The notes: generated from the sequence alone by a model not told the origin. A stretch of DNA of 64,000 nt from Bog-473 sp963755375 (GCA_963755375.1 CAVWKG010000016.1:1922001-1986000), one strand, 5' to 3'; shown: positions 8,845-21,720, counted from the stretch's first letter. A program made the numbers and translations.

Positions 8845-10252
8845 CGTGCAGTCCCCTTCCGCTCAACGCGAGCATGGTCTCACCGAATGTCTCGGACAAA
8901 GAGGGGTGCGGCTGAATGAACTGTGCCACCTCTTCGGGGAAGGCTTCCCAGTTGACGGCGAGGTAGCCGGCCCCGAGCTGCTCGGTCACCCACGGCCCGC
9001 AGAGGTGCACGCCGAGGATCCGCCCGGCCGTCCCGTCGGGCAGCTGCTCGGCGATGATCTTCACCACGCCCTCGGTGTCGCCGATGATCTGTGCCCGGCT
9101 GTTGCCACCGAAGGGGTCCTTCTTGGTCACCACCGGGATGCCCGCCGCCTTGGCCTGTCCCTCGGTCATGCCACAGAAGGCGACCTCGGGGTGGCAGTAG
9201 ATGGCCCAGGGCACCTTGCCGTTGTCGACCGGCACGACGGGCTCGCCCAGCATGCCCTTGACCGCCACGATGGCCTCGGCGAACCCGACGTGGGCCAGCT
9301 GCGGGGTCCCCGCCACGATGTCACCGACGGCCCACACGCCGTCGACGCCGGTGCGCTGGTACTCGTCGGTCACCACGAAGCCGCGCCCGTCGATCTGGAC
9401 GCCCACCCCGTCGGCCACCAGTCCCTCGGTGCGGGGGCGCCGGCCCACCGACACGACGACGGCTTCCACGTCGAACGTCTGGTCCCCCGCCTTCACCGTC
9501 GTCGTCGCTCCGTCCTCCGAGGGCGCGTGCCCCTCGACCTTGACGCCGGTGACGATGTCGATCCCCCGCTTCTTGAAGGAGCGGACGAGCAGGCGGATGA
9601 TGTCGTCGTCGCAGCCCGGGAGGATGGAGTCGAGCGCCTCCAGAATCGTCACCTTGGAGCCGAGGTCGGCCAGGAGGGAGGCGAATTCGCACCCCACGAC
9701 CCCGCCGCCGATCACCACGACCGAGGCCGGGAGCTCCTCGAGGTCGAGGAACTCGTCGGAGGTCATGATCAGGCGGCCGTCGACCTCGAAGCCGGGCAGC
9801 AGGTGCGGCACCGACCCGGCCGCCAGCACCACGTTGCGGCCGACGACGGCCCGGCCGGCGTCCTCCCCGTCGACCACCTCGACGCGGTGGTCCGCCTTCA
9901 GCGTGCCCGTGCCCGACAGGGTCGTGACCTTGCGCCCCTTGAGCAGGCCGGCCAGGCCCTTGTACAGCTTGCCCACGACGGCGTTCTTGCGGTCCTGGCT
10001 CACGGCGAAGTCGACCGAGACCCCGGAGACGCCGATGCCGAACTCCTTGGAGCCCTCGATCGTCCGGTACACCGCGGCCGTCTCGAGGAATTCCTTGGCG
10101 GGGATGCAGCCCCGGTGCAGGCAGGTACCGCCGACCTTGTCCCGCTCGACGATGGCGACCGAGAGTCCCGCGGCGGCGCCGTAGAGCGCAGTGGCGTAGC
10201 CGCCGGGACCACCGCCGATCACGACGATGTCGAACTCGTCCTCGCCTGCCAT
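8837..10252 (-). CDS. lpdA: Dihydrolipoyl dehydrogenase (E3)
   Basis: A 471-aa flavoprotein that reoxidises dihydrolipoamide with NAD+. The FAD site is IVVIGGGPGGYATAL, the redox disulfide is in GGTCLHRGCIP (C-x4-C), the NAD site is VVVIGGGVVGCEFAS, and the C-terminal His-Glu is in QPHPSLSETFGE. ATG 10252 is preferred to the longer frame because GGAAGAGGA lies seven to eight bases upstream and the FAD motif begins at once. It is first in the operon lpdA-E2-lipBA. The 158-bp gap to the rnhA stop probably carries the promoter. Confidence 0.95.
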   Translation of the reverse strand: MAGEDEFDIVVIGGGPGGYATALYGAAAGLSVAIVERDKVGGTCLHRGCIPAKEFLETAAVYRTIEGSKEFGIGVSGVSVDFAVSQDRKNAVVGKLYKGLAGLLKGRKVTTLSGTGTLKADHRVEVVDGEDAGRAVVGRNVVLAAGSVPHLLPGFEVDGRLIMTSDEFLDLEELPASVVVIGGGVVGCEFASLLADLGSKVTILEALDSILPGCDDDIIRLLVRSFKKRGIDIVTGVKVEGHAPSEDGATTTVKAGDQTFDVEAVVVSVGRRPRTEGLVADGVGVQIDGRGFVVTDEYQRTGVDGVWAVGDIVAGTPQLAHVGFAEAIVAVKGMLGEPVVPVDNGKVPWAIYCHPEVAFCGMTEGQAKAAGIPVVTKKDPFGGNSRAQIIGDTEGVVKIIAEQLPDGTAGRILGVHLCGPWVTEQLGAGYLAVNWEAFPEEVAQFIQPHPSLSETFGETMLALSGRGLHVG

Positions 10253-10410
10253 CGTCTGTCCTCTTCCTGTGTGCTCACGACGTCCGTCCCGCGCGCTCGG
10301 CCTCCCCGGAACATCCCGATCGCACCGGCGAGAGTCCTCTCCATGCCCCGCGCGTTGCCACTCAAGCCTACCGTTCGGACCGTACCCTCGAGCCCGCCGG
10401 CGAGCCCCGT

Positions 10411-10875
10411 TCAGCCCCTGGTGCCGGCGCCCAGATCGGCCGCCTGGGTGGCCAGCTCGTCGACGCGGTCGTTCCAGGTGTCGCCCGAGTGGCCCTTCAC
10501 CCAACGGAAGCTGACCGCGGCGTCAGCGGAGAGTGCGAGCGCGAGGAGCGGCTCCCACAGGTCGCGGTTGGCCACAGGCTTGCCCTGCGAATTCCTCCAG
10601 TTGCGACGCTCCCAGCCGCGCCACCACCCGTCGGTGAAGCACTTCACGACGTAGGTCGAGTCGCTCACCACCTCCACGCCGTCCGGTGCGTCGGGTGTCA
10701 GGGACCGCAAGGCCTGGAGGGCCGCCATGATCTCCATGCGCTGGTTGGTCGTGTGGGCGTCGGCGCCGCTGGCGTAGGCCCCACCGGGCACGGCCCAGGC
10801 CCATCCGCCCGGTCCGGGATTGCCACGGCACGCGCCGTCCGTGTAGACGACGATCGGTCCGGTCTCAGGTGACAT
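10411..10875 (-). CDS. rnhA: Ribonuclease HI
   Basis: A 154-aa RNase H type 1, which cleaves RNA in RNA-DNA hybrids. The catalytic set is visible: Asp in VVYTDGACRGNPGPGGW, Glu in QRMEIMAALQ, Asp in VVSDSTYV, and the last Asp in WNDRVDELA. The flexible-loop His is in WVKGHSGDTWNDR. Length matches the single-domain bacterial enzyme. It diverges from aceE with 67 bp between start codons. Confidence 0.95.
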   Translation of the reverse strand: MSPETGPIVVYTDGACRGNPGPGGWAWAVPGGAYASGADAHTTNQRMEIMAALQALRSLTPDAPDGVEVVSDSTYVVKCFTDGWWRGWERRNWRNSQGKPVANRDLWEPLLALALSADAAVSFRWVKGHSGDTWNDRVDELATQAADLGAGTRG

Positions 10876-10942
10876 GGGACAAATGTGTCACACCCGCGAC
10901 CGGTGGTCGTGGTGGTCCCCTGCCTGCCGGTACCGTGGGGAA

Positions 10943-13654
<2,712 letters not shown>

Positions 13655-13716
13655 GCCGATCGGCGCCCACCCGTCGCGCCCGGATCCCGTCAACCTCGAC
13701 AGATCGCGGGAGCGCT

Positions 13717-14037
13717 TCACGAGGAGAGCAGGGCGACGAAGGACGCCAGCACCTCCTCGGCGCCGTGCGGCACGGCCAGGACCAGCGTGCGGCGGTCGGC
13801 CTCCACGACGATGGACACGTCGAAGAAGGCGCAGCACTGCTTCTCGCGTTGGGCCAGCGCCACCGCCGCCGTCAGCGCAGCCTCCGACTGGCGCAGGACG
13901 AGGCGCACTGCGGTGGCATCGGAGCGCACCGAGGTGACGGACGAGGCCACGAGGGCCCGCCATTCGTCGGCCCGCTCCCCCAGCGCCGGCGCGTCGAGGC
14001 TGCAGGCGATCGGCACGGCGTCGCCGCCGGACGTCAT
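13717..14037 (-). CDS. Small Cys-Cys-Phe-Phe protein, unknown function
   Basis: A 106-aa soluble protein with an amphipathic middle and the motif REKQCCAFFDVSI followed by a beta strand and LVLAVP. The EKxCC.FF pattern is seen in small uncharacterised actinobacterial proteins and in tails of some metal-responsive regulators; a thiol or metal role is only a guess. Its ATG overlaps the stop of the upstream DinB gene by 4 bp (ATGA), so it is translationally coupled to it. Confidence 0.65.
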   Translation of the reverse strand: MTSGGDAVPIACSLDAPALGERADEWRALVASSVTSVRSDATAVRLVLRQSEAALTAAVALAQREKQCCAFFDVSIVVEADRRTLVLAVPHGAEEVLASFVALLSS

Positions 14038-14543
14038 CGGCGCTGGCTCGCCACGAGGGCGTCACGCGTGAGCTCCATCTGCCCGAGATGCTGGAACAGC
14101 TCCTCGAGGACGTGCAGCAAGACGGCACCCTTGGTCTCGGTGTAGGGCTTCGGATCCTCGGCGTTGCGCCGGACGCTGACCGGCAGGGCCGCCGAGTCGA
14201 AGCCCACGATGTCCTCGCGCAGGCGCCGGCGGGCGTGCTCGCAGCGCCGCAGCAGCCCGGCGACGTCGCCGCTCGCGGTGAACTCGGCGGGGCGGTCGCG
14301 CTGGACCGGTCGCTCGGCCACCGTGGCGCCACCCCAGTACTCCATGACGCCCAGGCAGTGGGTCAGGATCACGTAGGCGGAGTTGGTGTCGCGAAAGGGG
14401 GGCCGACGGTTGACCAGCTCGTCACCGAGCTCCTCGACGATGGCGGTCATCTGGCCGAGCGCCAGGTCGACGAACCACAGGTAGTCGCTGGCCCGCACGG
14501 CAACCGACGCGGCCCCCTCGCCGTCAGTGGGCGACCCAGGCAT
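14034..14543 (-). CDS. DinB-family protein
   Basis: A four-helix DinB/DUF664-type protein of about 169 aa, with metal-type His in ILTHCLGVMEYWGG and in LHVLEELFQHLGQME. Family members are often thiol-dependent (mycothiol or bacillithiol) transferases; none can be assigned here. ATG 14543 overlaps the end of the Rrf2 gene by 20 bp. GTG 14498 is an alternative start giving 154 aa and beginning directly at VRASDYLWF. It is in an operon with the Rrf2 regulator upstream and the CCFF protein downstream. Confidence 0.8.
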   Translation of the reverse strand: MPGSPTDGEGAASVAVRASDYLWFVDLALGQMTAIVEELGDELVNRRPPFRDTNSAYVILTHCLGVMEYWGGATVAERPVQRDRPAEFTASGDVAGLLRRCEHARRRLREDIVGFDSAALPVSVRRNAEDPKPYTETKGAVLLHVLEELFQHLGQMELTRDALVASQRR

Positions 14544-14976
14544 CCGGGTCCGTGACGAGCTTCTGCACGTGCGGCGGGAGCTTCCCCGAAAGCACGTCTG
14601 TGAGGGTGATCTTCTCGAGTACCGAGCGCAGGCTCGCCCGGACGGCGACCCAGACCTGCTGGAGGTTCTCGGCCGCGCCGTCGTAGCTGGTGGCCTCGGG
14701 CCGGTAGCCCCGCACCTCGGCCAGCGGGCCGTCCAGGGCACGGATGACGTCGGCGATGGTGATGGCGTCGGGGCCACGGGCGAGCCGGTACCCGCCCTCG
14801 GCCCCCCGCTGGCTGGCCACCACGCCGGCGCGGCGCAGGTCGGCCAGGATCGCCCCGAGGAACCGGGGCGGCAGGCCCTGCTCCCCGGCCAGGTACTCGG
14901 CCGTCTGCGGCGTCCCGGCGGCGGCCAGCGCCAGCAGGGCCCGGATTCCGTAGTCGACCTTGGCCGGGATGTGCAT
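14524..14976 (-). CDS. Rrf2-family transcriptional regulator without cysteines
   Basis: A 150-aa winged-helix Rrf2 protein. The helix-turn-helix region runs from MHIPAKVDYGIRALLALA to SQRGAEGGYRLARGPDAI, and the C-terminal dimer helix from ENLQQVWVAVRASL to DVLSGKLP. IscR, NsrR and RsrR bind Fe-S clusters through cysteines; this protein contains none, so it is not a classical Fe-S sensor and resembles CymR-like members. ATG 14976 is fixed by the conserved N terminus. It heads the leftward Rrf2-DinB-CCFF operon and diverges from the HhH-GPD gene, which it may control. Confidence 0.88.
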   Translation of the reverse strand: MHIPAKVDYGIRALLALAAAGTPQTAEYLAGEQGLPPRFLGAILADLRRAGVVASQRGAEGGYRLARGPDAITIADVIRALDGPLAEVRGYRPEATSYDGAAENLQQVWVAVRASLRSVLEKITLTDVLSGKLPPHVQKLVTDPDAWVAH

Positions 14977-15049
14977 GGCGAGAGTCTGCCCGCGCCGGGC
15001 GGCCGGGGTCACTTCCGGACGGCAGCGGTCGCCGTGCCAAGATCTTCGG

Positions 15050-15643
15050 ATGGCACCGATCGCGCTCCACATCACCGGCGACGACGAGGCGGACGCGGTC
15101 GTGAGCCGCGACCCCCTGGCCCTGCTGATCGGGATGGTGCTGGACCAGCAGGTGACGATCGAGAAAGCCTTCTCCTCGCCCGCCCACCTGCTCCACCGGT
15201 TGGGCACCAAGGGGCCGCTCGACGCCGCCGCCATCGCCGCCATGGAGCCCGAGGAGTTCGCCGGCATCTTCCGGGAACGCCCGGCCCTGCACCGCTACCC
15301 CGGGTCGATGGCGGGCCGGGTGCAGGCCGTCTGCCGCGCCGTGGCCGACGAGTACGGGAACGAGGCCGACGCCATCTGGCAGGACGTGGGCAGCGGCGAC
15401 GAGCTCATGGCCCGGCTGCGTGCGCTGCCGGGCTTCGGCGAGCAGAAGGCGAAGATCTTCGCGGCGCTGCTGGGCAAGCAGTTGGGCGTCTGCCCGGAGG
15501 GCTGGCGCACCGCCACCACCCCGTACGGCAAGGCAGGGAGCTTCCTGTCGGTGGCCGACATCACCGACCCCGAGAGCCTGGCCAAGGTCAGGGCCACCAA
15601 GCAGGCGTTGAAGGCCAAGGCCAAGGCCCACGCCGGCGCGTGA
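15050..15643 (+). CDS. HhH-GPD-type DNA repair family protein
   Basis: A 197-aa helix-hairpin-helix glycosylase-like protein of an uncharacterised actinobacterial group. LALLIGMVLDQQVTIEKAF matches the N-terminal helix of the fold and LRALPGFGEQKAKIFAALL is the hairpin. No Fe-S Cys motif is present and the catalytic Asp is not clear. Lesion specificity is unknown. Its stop overlaps the GTG start of thiE (GTGA). Confidence 0.8.
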   Translation: MAPIALHITGDDEADAVVSRDPLALLIGMVLDQQVTIEKAFSSPAHLLHRLGTKGPLDAAAIAAMEPEEFAGIFRERPALHRYPGSMAGRVQAVCRAVADEYGNEADAIWQDVGSGDELMARLRALPGFGEQKAKIFAALLGKQLGVCPEGWRTATTPYGKAGSFLSVADITDPESLAKVRATKQALKAKAKAHAGA

Positions 15644-16290
15644 GCGGGGGGCCGGACCTCTCCGAGCGCCGCCTCTACCTCTGCACCCCGGACCGGCCGG
15701 ACCTGGCCACCTTCATCGCCGAGTGCATCGCGGGCGGGGTCGACGTCGTCCAGCTCCGCGACAAGGAGCTCGAGGCCAAGCCGCTCCTGGCCCGGGCCAC
15801 GCTGGCGGCGGCGGTCTGCCGCGACCACGGCGTGCCGTTTGTGCTGAACGACCGGCCTGACCTCGCACTCGAGGTGGGGGCCGACGGCGTCCACGTCGGC
15901 CAGGACGACGCACCCGTCTCGCTGGCCCGGCGCATCCTTGGCCCCGACGCCATCGTGGGGCTGTCGACGCACGGCCCGGCCGACCTCGAAGGCGCGGAGG
16001 ACCAGGACGTCACCTACATCTCGGCGGGGCCGGTGGAGGCGACGCCGACCAAGCCCGGCCGCGCGGGGACCGGGCTGGGGTACGTCACTCAGGCCAGTGC
16101 ACGCTCCAGTGTTCCTGTATTCGTGACAGGCGGCGTGACCCCGGAGAGGATCCCCGCTCTGACGGGTGGCGGCGTTCGCCATTTCGTCGTTGTGCGCTAT
16201 TTGACCCAAGCGCCCGACGCTCGCCACGCCGCAGGGGAGCTACGGTCTGCGATCGATCGAGCGTTGAGTAGTGAGCCGCCGCGGGCGTGA
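15640..16290 (+). CDS. thiE: Thiamine-phosphate synthase
   Basis: A 216-aa TIM-barrel enzyme joining HMP-PP and THZ-P to give thiamine phosphate. Motifs include VDVVQLRDKEL, VPFVLNDRPDLAL, GADGVHVGQDD, ISAGPVEATPTKPG and VFVTGGVTPERIPAL. GTG 15640 overlaps the HhH-GPD stop by 4 bp, so the two are translationally coupled. No other thi gene lies nearby. Downstream, 16291-16477 is empty. Confidence 0.92.
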   Translation: MSGGPDLSERRLYLCTPDRPDLATFIAECIAGGVDVVQLRDKELEAKPLLARATLAAAVCRDHGVPFVLNDRPDLALEVGADGVHVGQDDAPVSLARRILGPDAIVGLSTHGPADLEGAEDQDVTYISAGPVEATPTKPGRAGTGLGYVTQASARSSVPVFVTGGVTPERIPALTGGGVRHFVVVRYLTQAPDARHAAGELRSAIDRALSSEPPRA

Positions 16291-16477
16291 CCCCAGCGTC
16301 GTCGGTGTCGGTCCGCTCGGCGGGCTCGGCCGTCTCGACGGGCTCGGCGAGGTCTGACGCCACGGTGAGCTTCGATCCTCCCCAACCCGACACTCGGTTC
16401 CCATCGGCACATCCGGCCCGTGCATTGAGCGCGTTCTGCGCCCCCGGACCGGGCGGGAACCCCGGCTGCCGGCGCTT

Positions 16478-17227
16478 CTAGTGACGGCGCTCCAGCCAGC
16501 CCACCAGGATGGCGATGACCCGGGGGTCGGCCCGGAGCCAGTGGCCGACGCCGAAGACGGTGTGCAGCTCCGAGGGTCCGGTGGCTGCGTCGGCCAGGGC
16601 CCGGGCGTCGGCCACGGGCACCTCGGGGTCATCGGAGCCGTGCACCATCAGGAGCGGCCGGCCCTTGAGCAGCGCAGCGTCCTCGGCCGGGTGCACGACG
16701 GAGAGCTCCTTGGACCAGGCGTCGGTCGACTCCGGGAACCCGGGCGTGGTGATCACCCCGGTCTGGCGGCAGCGCGCCAGCAGCCGCTCGGGGTCGGCGG
16801 CCAGCGGGCCGAGATCGGCCGGGGTGCCGAGGCAGGCCACCCCCGCCACCCGCTCGTCGCCGGCGGCCAGGTGCAGCGCCAGCACCCCGCCGAACCCGAA
16901 GCCCACCACCAGGCGGGGCGCCGGGTCGGGGATCTCGCTCGAGGCCACGGAGGCCAGGTCGTCCAGCCACCCCAGCGCGGAGAAGTCGCCCGCCGACTCG
17001 CCGGCACCGCGCAGCGCTGCGGTAACGACCCGCCAGCTCGACTCGCGGGTCAGCCGGTCGGCCAGGGCCGGGTAGGTCAGCGCGACGTCGGCCGCCGCAC
17101 CCTTGGGTCGCGGCAGGTCGTGGACGAGCAGGATGTGACCGTGCACGGGCGCACCCGGCAGGGTCGTGCTGGCGTAGGTGGCCAGGTCGCCCGCCGGTCC
17201 GGGCCGGAGCCTGAATGGCCCCGGCAC
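16478..17227 (-). CDS. Alpha/beta-hydrolase (dienelactone-hydrolase-like)
   Basis: A 249-aa alpha/beta-hydrolase fold protein. GHILLVHDLPRPKG is the early strand and oxyanion region, LVVGFGFGGVLALHL the nucleophile elbow, LLMVHGSDDPEVP carries the Asp, and FGVGHWLRADP the His. The elbow reads G-F-G-F-G-G with no Ser, so hydrolytic activity is doubtful. GTG 17227 lies just after the acyl-CoA dehydrogenase stop (17229), so they form an operon. The substrate is unknown. Confidence 0.7.
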   Translation of the reverse strand: MPGPFRLRPGPAGDLATYASTTLPGAPVHGHILLVHDLPRPKGAAADVALTYPALADRLTRESSWRVVTAALRGAGESAGDFSALGWLDDLASVASSEIPDPAPRLVVGFGFGGVLALHLAAGDERVAGVACLGTPADLGPLAADPERLLARCRQTGVITTPGFPESTDAWSKELSVVHPAEDAALLKGRPLLMVHGSDDPEVPVADARALADAATGPSELHTVFGVGHWLRADPRVIAILVGWLERRH

Positions 17228-17228
17228 G

Positions 17229-18344
17229 TCAGATGCCGATGCGCTGTGCCAGCAGCTCGCGGTGGTACGAGGGGTCGCCCAGCAACAGCTCGGATGACTT
17301 GGCCCGCTTGAAGTAGAGGTGGGCGGGATGCTCCCAGGTGAAGCCGATGCCACCGTGGATCTGGATGTTCTCGGCCGCCGAGTGGAAGTAGGCCTCCGAG
17401 CAGTACGACTTGGCCAGGCTGGCCACGACGGGCAGCTCGTCGGAGTCCTCGGCCGCCGCCCAGGCGGCGTAGTAGGCGGCCGACTTGGCCGACTCGACCT
17501 CCAGCAGCATGTCGGCGCACTTGTGCTTGATGGCCTGGAAGCTGCCGATGGGCCGGCCGAACTGGATCCGCGTCTTGGCGTACTCGACCGACGCATCGAG
17601 CACGTGTTGGGCGCCGCCGACCTGCTCGGCGGCCAGCGCCACCGCGGCGAGGTCGAGCGTCTTGGTCAGGCCGGGCTCCGCGCCGCCGTCGGTGCCGATG
17701 AGGGCGGCCGGCACCTCCGCGAACTCGAGCCGGGCCTGCTTGCGCGTCTGGTCCATCGTCGGCAGCGGCGTGCGCGTCAGGCCGGAGGCGTCACCCGGCA
17801 CCGCGAAGAGCGACACGCCCTTGGCCGTGCGCGCCGCCACGACGATGAGGTTGGCCACGTGCCCGTCGATGACGAACATCTTGTGGCCGTTGAGGACCCA
17901 GCCGTCGCCCTTCGGCGTGGCCGCGCACTCGATCCCGCTGAAGTCCCACTTCCCGTTGTCCTCGGTGATGGCCAGGGTCCCGATCGTCTCGCCCGAGGCG
18001 ATGCCGGGCAGATAGCTCTTCTTGGCCTCGTTGTCGCCGGAAGTGAGCAGCGCGTTGGCCGCCAGCGCCACGGACGAGAAAAACGGCGCGCACAGCAGGG
18101 CGGCGCCCATCTCCTCGAGCACGACGAGGAGCTCGACGTAGGTGAAGCCCGACCCGCCGAACTCCTCGGGGATGGTGAGCGACTGCAGCCCCAGCTGGTC
18201 CGCCATCTGGCTCCACACGGCGGGGTCGTAGCCGTCGGTGGTGTCCATGAGGCGGCGCACCTCGGCCTCGGGCGACTTCTCGGCCAGGAACCGGCGCACC
18301 GCGGCGCGCAGCTCGTCCTGCTCGTCACTGAAGGCGAAATTCAT
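17229..18344 (-). CDS. Acyl-CoA dehydrogenase
   Basis: A 371-aa FAD enzyme of the FadE type. It shows LGLQSLTIPEEFGGSG, AITEDNGKWDFSGI for the FAD/substrate region, RIQFGRPIGSFQAIKHKCAD, and the C-terminal IHGGIGFTWEHPAHLYFKRA. The length and the TWEH signature match actinobacterial acyl-CoA dehydrogenases that often act as alpha2beta2 pairs on bulky acyl-CoAs; no partner is adjacent here. ATG 18344 is clear. It is first in an operon with the alpha/beta-hydrolase. Confidence 0.9.
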   Translation of the reverse strand: MNFAFSDEQDELRAAVRRFLAEKSPEAEVRRLMDTTDGYDPAVWSQMADQLGLQSLTIPEEFGGSGFTYVELLVVLEEMGAALLCAPFFSSVALAANALLTSGDNEAKKSYLPGIASGETIGTLAITEDNGKWDFSGIECAATPKGDGWVLNGHKMFVIDGHVANLIVVAARTAKGVSLFAVPGDASGLTRTPLPTMDQTRKQARLEFAEVPAALIGTDGGAEPGLTKTLDLAAVALAAEQVGGAQHVLDASVEYAKTRIQFGRPIGSFQAIKHKCADMLLEVESAKSAAYYAAWAAAEDSDELPVVASLAKSYCSEAYFHSAAENIQIHGGIGFTWEHPAHLYFKRAKSSELLLGDPSYHRELLAQRIGI

Positions 18345-18490
18345 GCCAGGGCTCCTCTACCTCTTCCCCCGGCAGCCCGGCCGGCGGTGCGTCTCTTGGT
18401 CTACCAGCGTGTCTACCAGACGACGGAGCGGCGCGACCAGACGCCCCTGCTCCGTGCGAACGGACGGCTCAGCTGTGCCACGCTGGGGTC

Positions 18491-19108
18491 ATGGGAAAGC
18501 TGGAGCAGATCTGGAGCGACGCGGCCGCCGAGGTCCACCAGATCGTGGTGGGCCCCATGGACAACAACGTCTACATCCTGCGCTGCCGCCGCACGGGCGA
18601 CGCCATGCTCATCGACGCCGCCAACGAGCACGAGGAACTGCTGGAGATCTGCAGGAGGCTGGGCGTGAACCAGGTGGTGGAGACCCACGGGCACTGGGAC
18701 CACATCCAGGCCGTCCCCGCCGTGCGCGACGCCGGCATCTCGGTGGCCGTGACCAGCGCCGATGCGGGCATGCTGCCCAGCTACGACCTCATCTTGGAGG
18801 ACGACGAGCAGCTGCACGTGGGCGACCTGCGCCTCAAGACCCTTGCCACCCCGGGCCACACGCCGGGCTCCATCTGCTTCGCCGTCGAGGGGACGAACCT
18901 CCTGTTCACCGGCGACACCCTGTTCCCCGGGGGACCGGGCAACACGTCGTTCGAGAACGCCGACTTCGACACCATCATCGAGTCCATCGACCGCCGGATC
19001 TTCGCCGCCTTCGACCCGGACACCCTGGTCCTGCCCGGCCACGGCGGCGCCACCACGATCGGGAACGAGTCCCCCCACCTGGCCGAATGGGTCGAGCGAG
19101 GCTGGTGA
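18491..19108 (+). CDS. MBL-fold metallo-hydrolase
   Basis: A 205-aa metallo-beta-lactamase fold protein with the zinc motif ETHGHWDHIQAVPA (HxHxDH), then TPGHTPGSICF, FTGDTLFPGGPGN and LPGHGGATTIGNE. The pattern is that of the glyoxalase II/YcbL-like subgroup, so a thioester hydrolase is likely. ATG 18491 opens the fold. It diverges from the acyl-CoA dehydrogenase and lies 79 bp before sufC. Confidence 0.88.
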   Translation: MGKLEQIWSDAAAEVHQIVVGPMDNNVYILRCRRTGDAMLIDAANEHEELLEICRRLGVNQVVETHGHWDHIQAVPAVRDAGISVAVTSADAGMLPSYDLILEDDEQLHVGDLRLKTLATPGHTPGSICFAVEGTNLLFTGDTLFPGGPGNTSFENADFDTIIESIDRRIFAAFDPDTLVLPGHGGATTIGNESPHLAEWVERGW

Positions 19109-19187
19109 GGGCCGCCGCGGGGACCCCGGCGAACCCGCCCCGGCGGGCCCTATCGGAATACCCGACCAAAACGGTAAGCTTTAGGCG

Positions 19188-19936
<749 letters not shown>

Positions 19937-19940
<4 letters not shown>

Positions 19941-21220
19941 CCGAGGCCTCCGCCGCGGCGACGCCGGGCACCGCGTCGTCCGCGCCGCCGCTCAATGTCG
20001 AGGCATTGCGCAAGGATTTCCCGCTCCTGACCCGCCGCGTCAACGGGCGGCCGATCGTGTATCTCGACTCGGCCTCCTCCGCGCTGCAGCCCCAGGCCGT
20101 CATCGGCGCCATGGCGCGCTACTACGAGACGTCGCACGCCAACGTGCACCGCGGCGTCTACGCCACCGCCGAGGAGGCCACCGCGCTGTACGAGCGGGCC
20201 CGCATCGTGGCCGGGCGCTTCATCGGTGCGCCGGACCCGGCGCGCGAGGTCGTCTTCACCAAGAACACCACCGAGTCGCTCAACCTCGTGGCCCAGTCCT
20301 GGGGCCGGGCCAATCTGCAGGCCGGCGACGCCGTGCTCCTGACCGAAATGGAGCACCACGCCAACATCGTGCCGTGGATGATCCTCTCCGAGGAGCTGGG
20401 CGGGCTCGACCTGCGCTACATCCCGATCGACGGTGACGGGCGCCTCGTGCTCGACGACCTGGATCGCCTCCTCGACGGCGTCAAAGTGGTGGGCCTCTCG
20501 ACCATGTCCAACGTGCTCGGCACCATCAACCCGGTGCGCCACATCACCGAGGTGGCCCACGGCGCCGGCGCCCTCGTGGTGGCCGACGGCGCGCAGCTCG
20601 TCCCGCACTCCCCGGTCGACGTGCGCGACCTCGGCGTCGACTTCATCGCGTTCTCGGGCCACAAGATGATGGGCCCGACCGGCATCGGTGTCCTCTGGGG
20701 CCGCGCCGAGCTGCTCGAGGCCATGCCGCCCTTCCTCGGCGGCGGCGGCATGATCCTCGACGTCAAGCTCGACGGCTTCCGGCCGGCGCCGCCCCCGGCC
20801 CGCTTCGAGGCCGGCACGCCGCCCATCGCCGAAGCGGTGGGCCTGACGGCGGCCATCGCCTATCTCGGCGACATCGGGATGGACCGCATCCGGGCCCACG
20901 AGCTGGCGCTGACCAACCACGCGCTGGGCCGTCTGGACGAGAAGCTGGGCTCCGACGTGCGGGTGTTCGGCCCCCCGCCGGGCGACGACCGCGGCGGCGT
21001 GCTGTCACTGGCCTACAGGGACGTGCACGCGCACGACCTGGCCCAGGTGCTCGACCAGTTCGGCGTGTGCGTCCGACCGGGCCACCACTGCGCCAAGCCG
21101 CTGATGCGGCGCCTCGGCGTCCAAGCCACCGCCCGCGCCTCGTTGTCGCTGTTCAGCGACGAGCACGACATTGAGGTGCTGATCGAGGGATTGCTGGAAG
21201 CCGGTAGATTATTCGGCTGA
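19937..21220 (+). CDS. sufS: Cysteine desulfurase SufS
   Basis: A 427-aa PLP enzyme that removes sulfur from cysteine for Fe-S assembly. PLP-Lys is K243 in FIAFSGHKMMGPTG and the persulfide Cys is C385 in RPGHHCAKPLM. The group II features NVHRGVYATAEEAT and TEMEHHANIVPW are present. ATG 19937 overlaps the sufC stop (ATGA), and the stop overlaps the sufU start (TGATG), so the three genes are tightly coupled. Confidence 0.95.
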
Positions 21221-21720
21221 TGGCCGACCTCGAAGAGCTGTATCGCGAGATCATCCTCGACCACTACCGCTCGCCCCGGAACCGTGGCGAGCTGGACTCC
21301 CCTCCCGCCCACCGCGTGGAGGGCTTCAACCCGCTGTGCGGCGACGAGGTCGTGGTGTCGATGGTCGTCGAGGACGGCAAGCTGTCCGACCTCAAGATCG
21401 GCGGCTCGGGCTGCTCCATCAGTCAGTCCTCCGCCTCCCTGATGTCGGCCGCCGTCAAGGGCAAGCCGGTCGGCGAGGTGCGCCGGCTGATCTCCACCTT
21501 CAAGGGGATGATGTCCATCCACGAGGCCAACCTCGATCCGGAGAGCGACGGGGACGGCGCCGAGGTCGTGCAGGGCGAGCCCGAGGAGATCGACCTCGAC
21601 AAGCTGGGCGAGCTCGCCGCGCTCCAGGGCGTGGTGAAGTTCCCGGTCCGCATCAAGTGCGCCACCCTGAGCTGGAACGCTCTGGCCCAGGGCCTCGACG
21701 AGGTGGCGACGGCCTCCTGA
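21220..21720 (+). CDS. sufU: Fe-S assembly sulfurtransferase SufU
   Basis: A 166-aa SufU-type protein. The zinc ligands C40 and D42 (NPLCGDEVVV), C65 (GSGCSISQSS) and C147 (IKCATLSW) are present. The insertion between the second and third Cys (about 100-135) marks SufU rather than IscU. In Gram-positive systems SufU takes persulfide from SufS. It is the last gene of sufCSU; 78 bp separate it from the convergent LCP gene. Confidence 0.93.
   Translation: MADLEELYREIILDHYRSPRNRGELDSPPAHRVEGFNPLCGDEVVVSMVVEDGKLSDLKIGGSGCSISQSSASLMSAAVKGKPVGEVRRLISTFKGMMSIHEANLDPESDGDGAEVVQGEPEEIDLDKLGELAALQGVVKFPVRIKCATLSWNALAQGLDEVATAS

Noticed and set aside
8402..10654. A 750-codon plus-strand frame opposite the E2 and lpdA genes
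   Set aside because: Antisense shadow. The minus strand encodes intact FAD, disulfide and NAD motifs of Lpd.
13717..14976. The Rrf2-DinB-CCFF operon as the SUF regulator unit
   Set aside because: It is over 4 kb from the first SUF gene, the regulator has no Cys, and no shared operator with SUF promoters was seen.
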